Assembly: GCA_018061585.1 (NCBI GenBank)
Contig: JAGOTU010000005.1
Location: 1 to 23,031, forward strand
Length of the DNA: 23,031 nt
Source of the DNA: Minisyncoccota bacterium
GTDB lineage: Bacteria; Patescibacteriota; Minisyncoccia; Phycocordibacterales; UBA2100
Reading direction: 5' to 3'
This document shows positions 22,398 to 23,031 of the stretch, one piece after another; the first letter of the stretch is position 1, and every line of letters begins with the position of its first letter. The translations under genes and the position numbers were made by a program. Under the pieces are notes generated by a model that saw nothing but the letters and a program-made list of their open reading frames with translations, did no database searches and had not been told where the DNA came from.

Positions 22398-22426
22398 ATA
22401 CAACCCTGATTCAGACACAGTGTCAA
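22398..22426 (-). promoter_or_regulatory. Promoter of the 22373 gene pair
   Basis: On the minus strand, a perfect TTGACA (22426-22421), 17 bases, TTGTAT (22403-22398); TATATT at 20 bases (22400-22395) is an alternative -10. Confidence 0.5.
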
Positions 22427-22439
22427 CATTTGCTGAATC
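22408..22439. promoter_or_regulatory. Nested palindromes between divergent folK and 22373 promoters
   Basis: GATTCAG (22408-22414) and CTGAATC (22433-22439) flank the palindrome GACACAGTGTC (22414-22424), which overlaps the -35 box of the minus-strand promoter. Possible operator. Confidence 0.4.
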
Positions 22440-22450
22440 CCGCACACGTG

Positions 22451-22456
22451 TACGAT
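22451..22456 (+). promoter_or_regulatory. -10 of folK
   Basis: TACGAT ends 7 bases before ATG 22464; predicted leaderless. Confidence 0.4.
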
Positions 22457-22463
22457 GGGGTAG

Positions 22464-22955
22464 ATGGCCACGGTCTACATAGGACTGGGCAGTAACCTCG
22501 GGCACCGCGAGGCTAACCTCGAACAAGCGATGAGACTCTGTAGACCTGAGTTTCAGATAACGAAAGTCTCGTCCGTATACGAAACCGAAATGATGTACCG
22601 CAGGGAACGACCGCGGTATTTTAATTTGGTATGTCGTGTCGAGACACACCTTACGCCTATCGAGGCGCATGCCAAGTGCAAGGCGATCGAGCGGTCGCTC
22701 GGACGCAAGGTAACCGGGATGTTCGACCCCCGTACTATCGACGTGGTGCTGCTAATGTACGAGACCCTGTCGATCAAATCTGGCCCTGTCACGGTCCCTC
22801 ATCCAAGGCTCCACGAGCGGGCGTTCGTCCTGGTCCCGTTCGCCGAGATCGCTCCGAACCTCGTACACCCGGAACTCAATACAACGATCGCCGAGCTCAA
22901 GGGGCTCCTTGGGGACTACTCCCAAAAGATCGTAAAGATCGACCAGGCGGTGTAG
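22464..22955 (+). CDS. folK: HPPK-like protein (2-amino-4-hydroxy-6-hydroxymethyldihydropteridine pyrophosphokinase)
   Basis: 163 aa, the normal HPPK length. The enzyme moves pyrophosphate from ATP to hydroxymethyl-dihydropterin in folate synthesis. Matching segments: VYIGLGSNLGHREANL at the N-terminus, VSSVYETE, RYFNLVCRVET (usually a FLN motif), and VPHPRLHERAFVLVPFAEIAP near the end. The family signature normally reads R-x-x-D-[LIV]-D; here it is DPRTIDVVLL, so the first Asp (D93) is kept but the second metal-binding Asp is V95. That residue helps hold the two Mg ions with ATP, so activity may be lost or altered. No other folate gene is in the window. The start follows a -10-like TACGAT by 7 bases. 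Confidence 0.85.
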   Translation: MATVYIGLGSNLGHREANLEQAMRLCRPEFQITKVSSVYETEMMYRRERPRYFNLVCRVETHLTPIEAHAKCKAIERSLGRKVTGMFDPRTIDVVLLMYETLSIKSGPVTVPHPRLHERAFVLVPFAEIAPNLVHPELNTTIAELKGLLGDYSQKIVKIDQAV

Positions 22956-23012
22956 AGGCGCTGCACGGAAGGCTATCCACACTTCACGGGGTTTGGCCTC
23001 CGGGTAGGGTAG

Positions 23013-23031
23013 TAGTATGGGTATATGGCCA
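23013..23031 (+). other. Possible -10 and start of a further gene at the right edge
   Basis: TAGTAT (23013-23018) is followed after 6 bases by ATG 23025, giving Met-Ala at the window edge. It fits the leaderless layout seen elsewhere, but too little is visible to call a gene. Confidence 0.25.

Noticed and set aside
22104..22670. 188-aa extension of the 22373 gene
   Set aside because: The upstream part lies antisense to folK; the SD and promoter support ATG 22373.
22973..22981. Second DnaA-box-like sequence CTATCCACA
   Set aside because: One mismatch, isolated, and far from the first.

Overview
The window looks like a chromosomal segment of a Patescibacteria (CPR) genome, most likely Paceibacteria/Parcubacteria. 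That assignment is inferred from three things: a very large surface protein with a signal peptide, a Gln/Leu-rich helix and a peptidoglycan-binding-like domain followed by Ig-like modules; a recA / small anchored protein / ftsK cluster; and a PaaX-type winged-helix protein with a Cas2-like C-terminus. Most other genes are short, single-domain or unrecognised. No mobile element, tRNA, rRNA or CRISPR array was seen.

Layout. 1-3420 (minus): 5' two-thirds of recA, a membrane-anchored Ig-like protein, and ftsK. 3606-4385 (plus): an unrecognised protein with a C-terminal winged-helix-like region. 4386-5024: a terminator and then a long structured leader in front of the 1137-aa surface protein (5025-8438), which ends at a strong terminator. 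8589-13078 (plus): a membrane-anchored TPR protein, an orphan sensor histidine kinase and a coupled fibronectin-III surface protein. 13075-13623 (minus): the PaaX/Cas2-like protein, with a perfect 36-bp palindrome over its promoter. 13736-18326 (plus): an LCAT-like secreted hydrolase with a beta-rich C-terminus, two small multi-pass membrane proteins, an M23-type peptidase domain protein without a signal peptide, and a 56-aa membrane peptide. 18651-19482 (minus): two unknown genes with Shine-Dalgarno (SD) sites. 19525-20726 (plus): rplJ-rplL with an L10-type leader and a structured intergenic region. 20727-21785: several hairpins, two near-identical terminators, three fragments resembling the rplL 3' end, and two unknown small genes. 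21840-22373 (minus): two unknown small genes. 22464-22955 (plus): folK, lacking one metal-binding Asp. The start of another gene may lie at the right edge.

Two points stand out. First, about a dozen genes have a -10-like hexamer ending only 6-11 bases before the start codon and no SD, which predicts leaderless mRNAs. Four other genes (17431, 18902, 19482, 22373) have an SD and a clear -35 box. Second, the rplL 3' end and its terminator appear to have been copied downstream around small genes, as if the end of rplL were a recurrent insertion or duplication site. Both come from reading the sequence by eye and need computation or RNA data to confirm.
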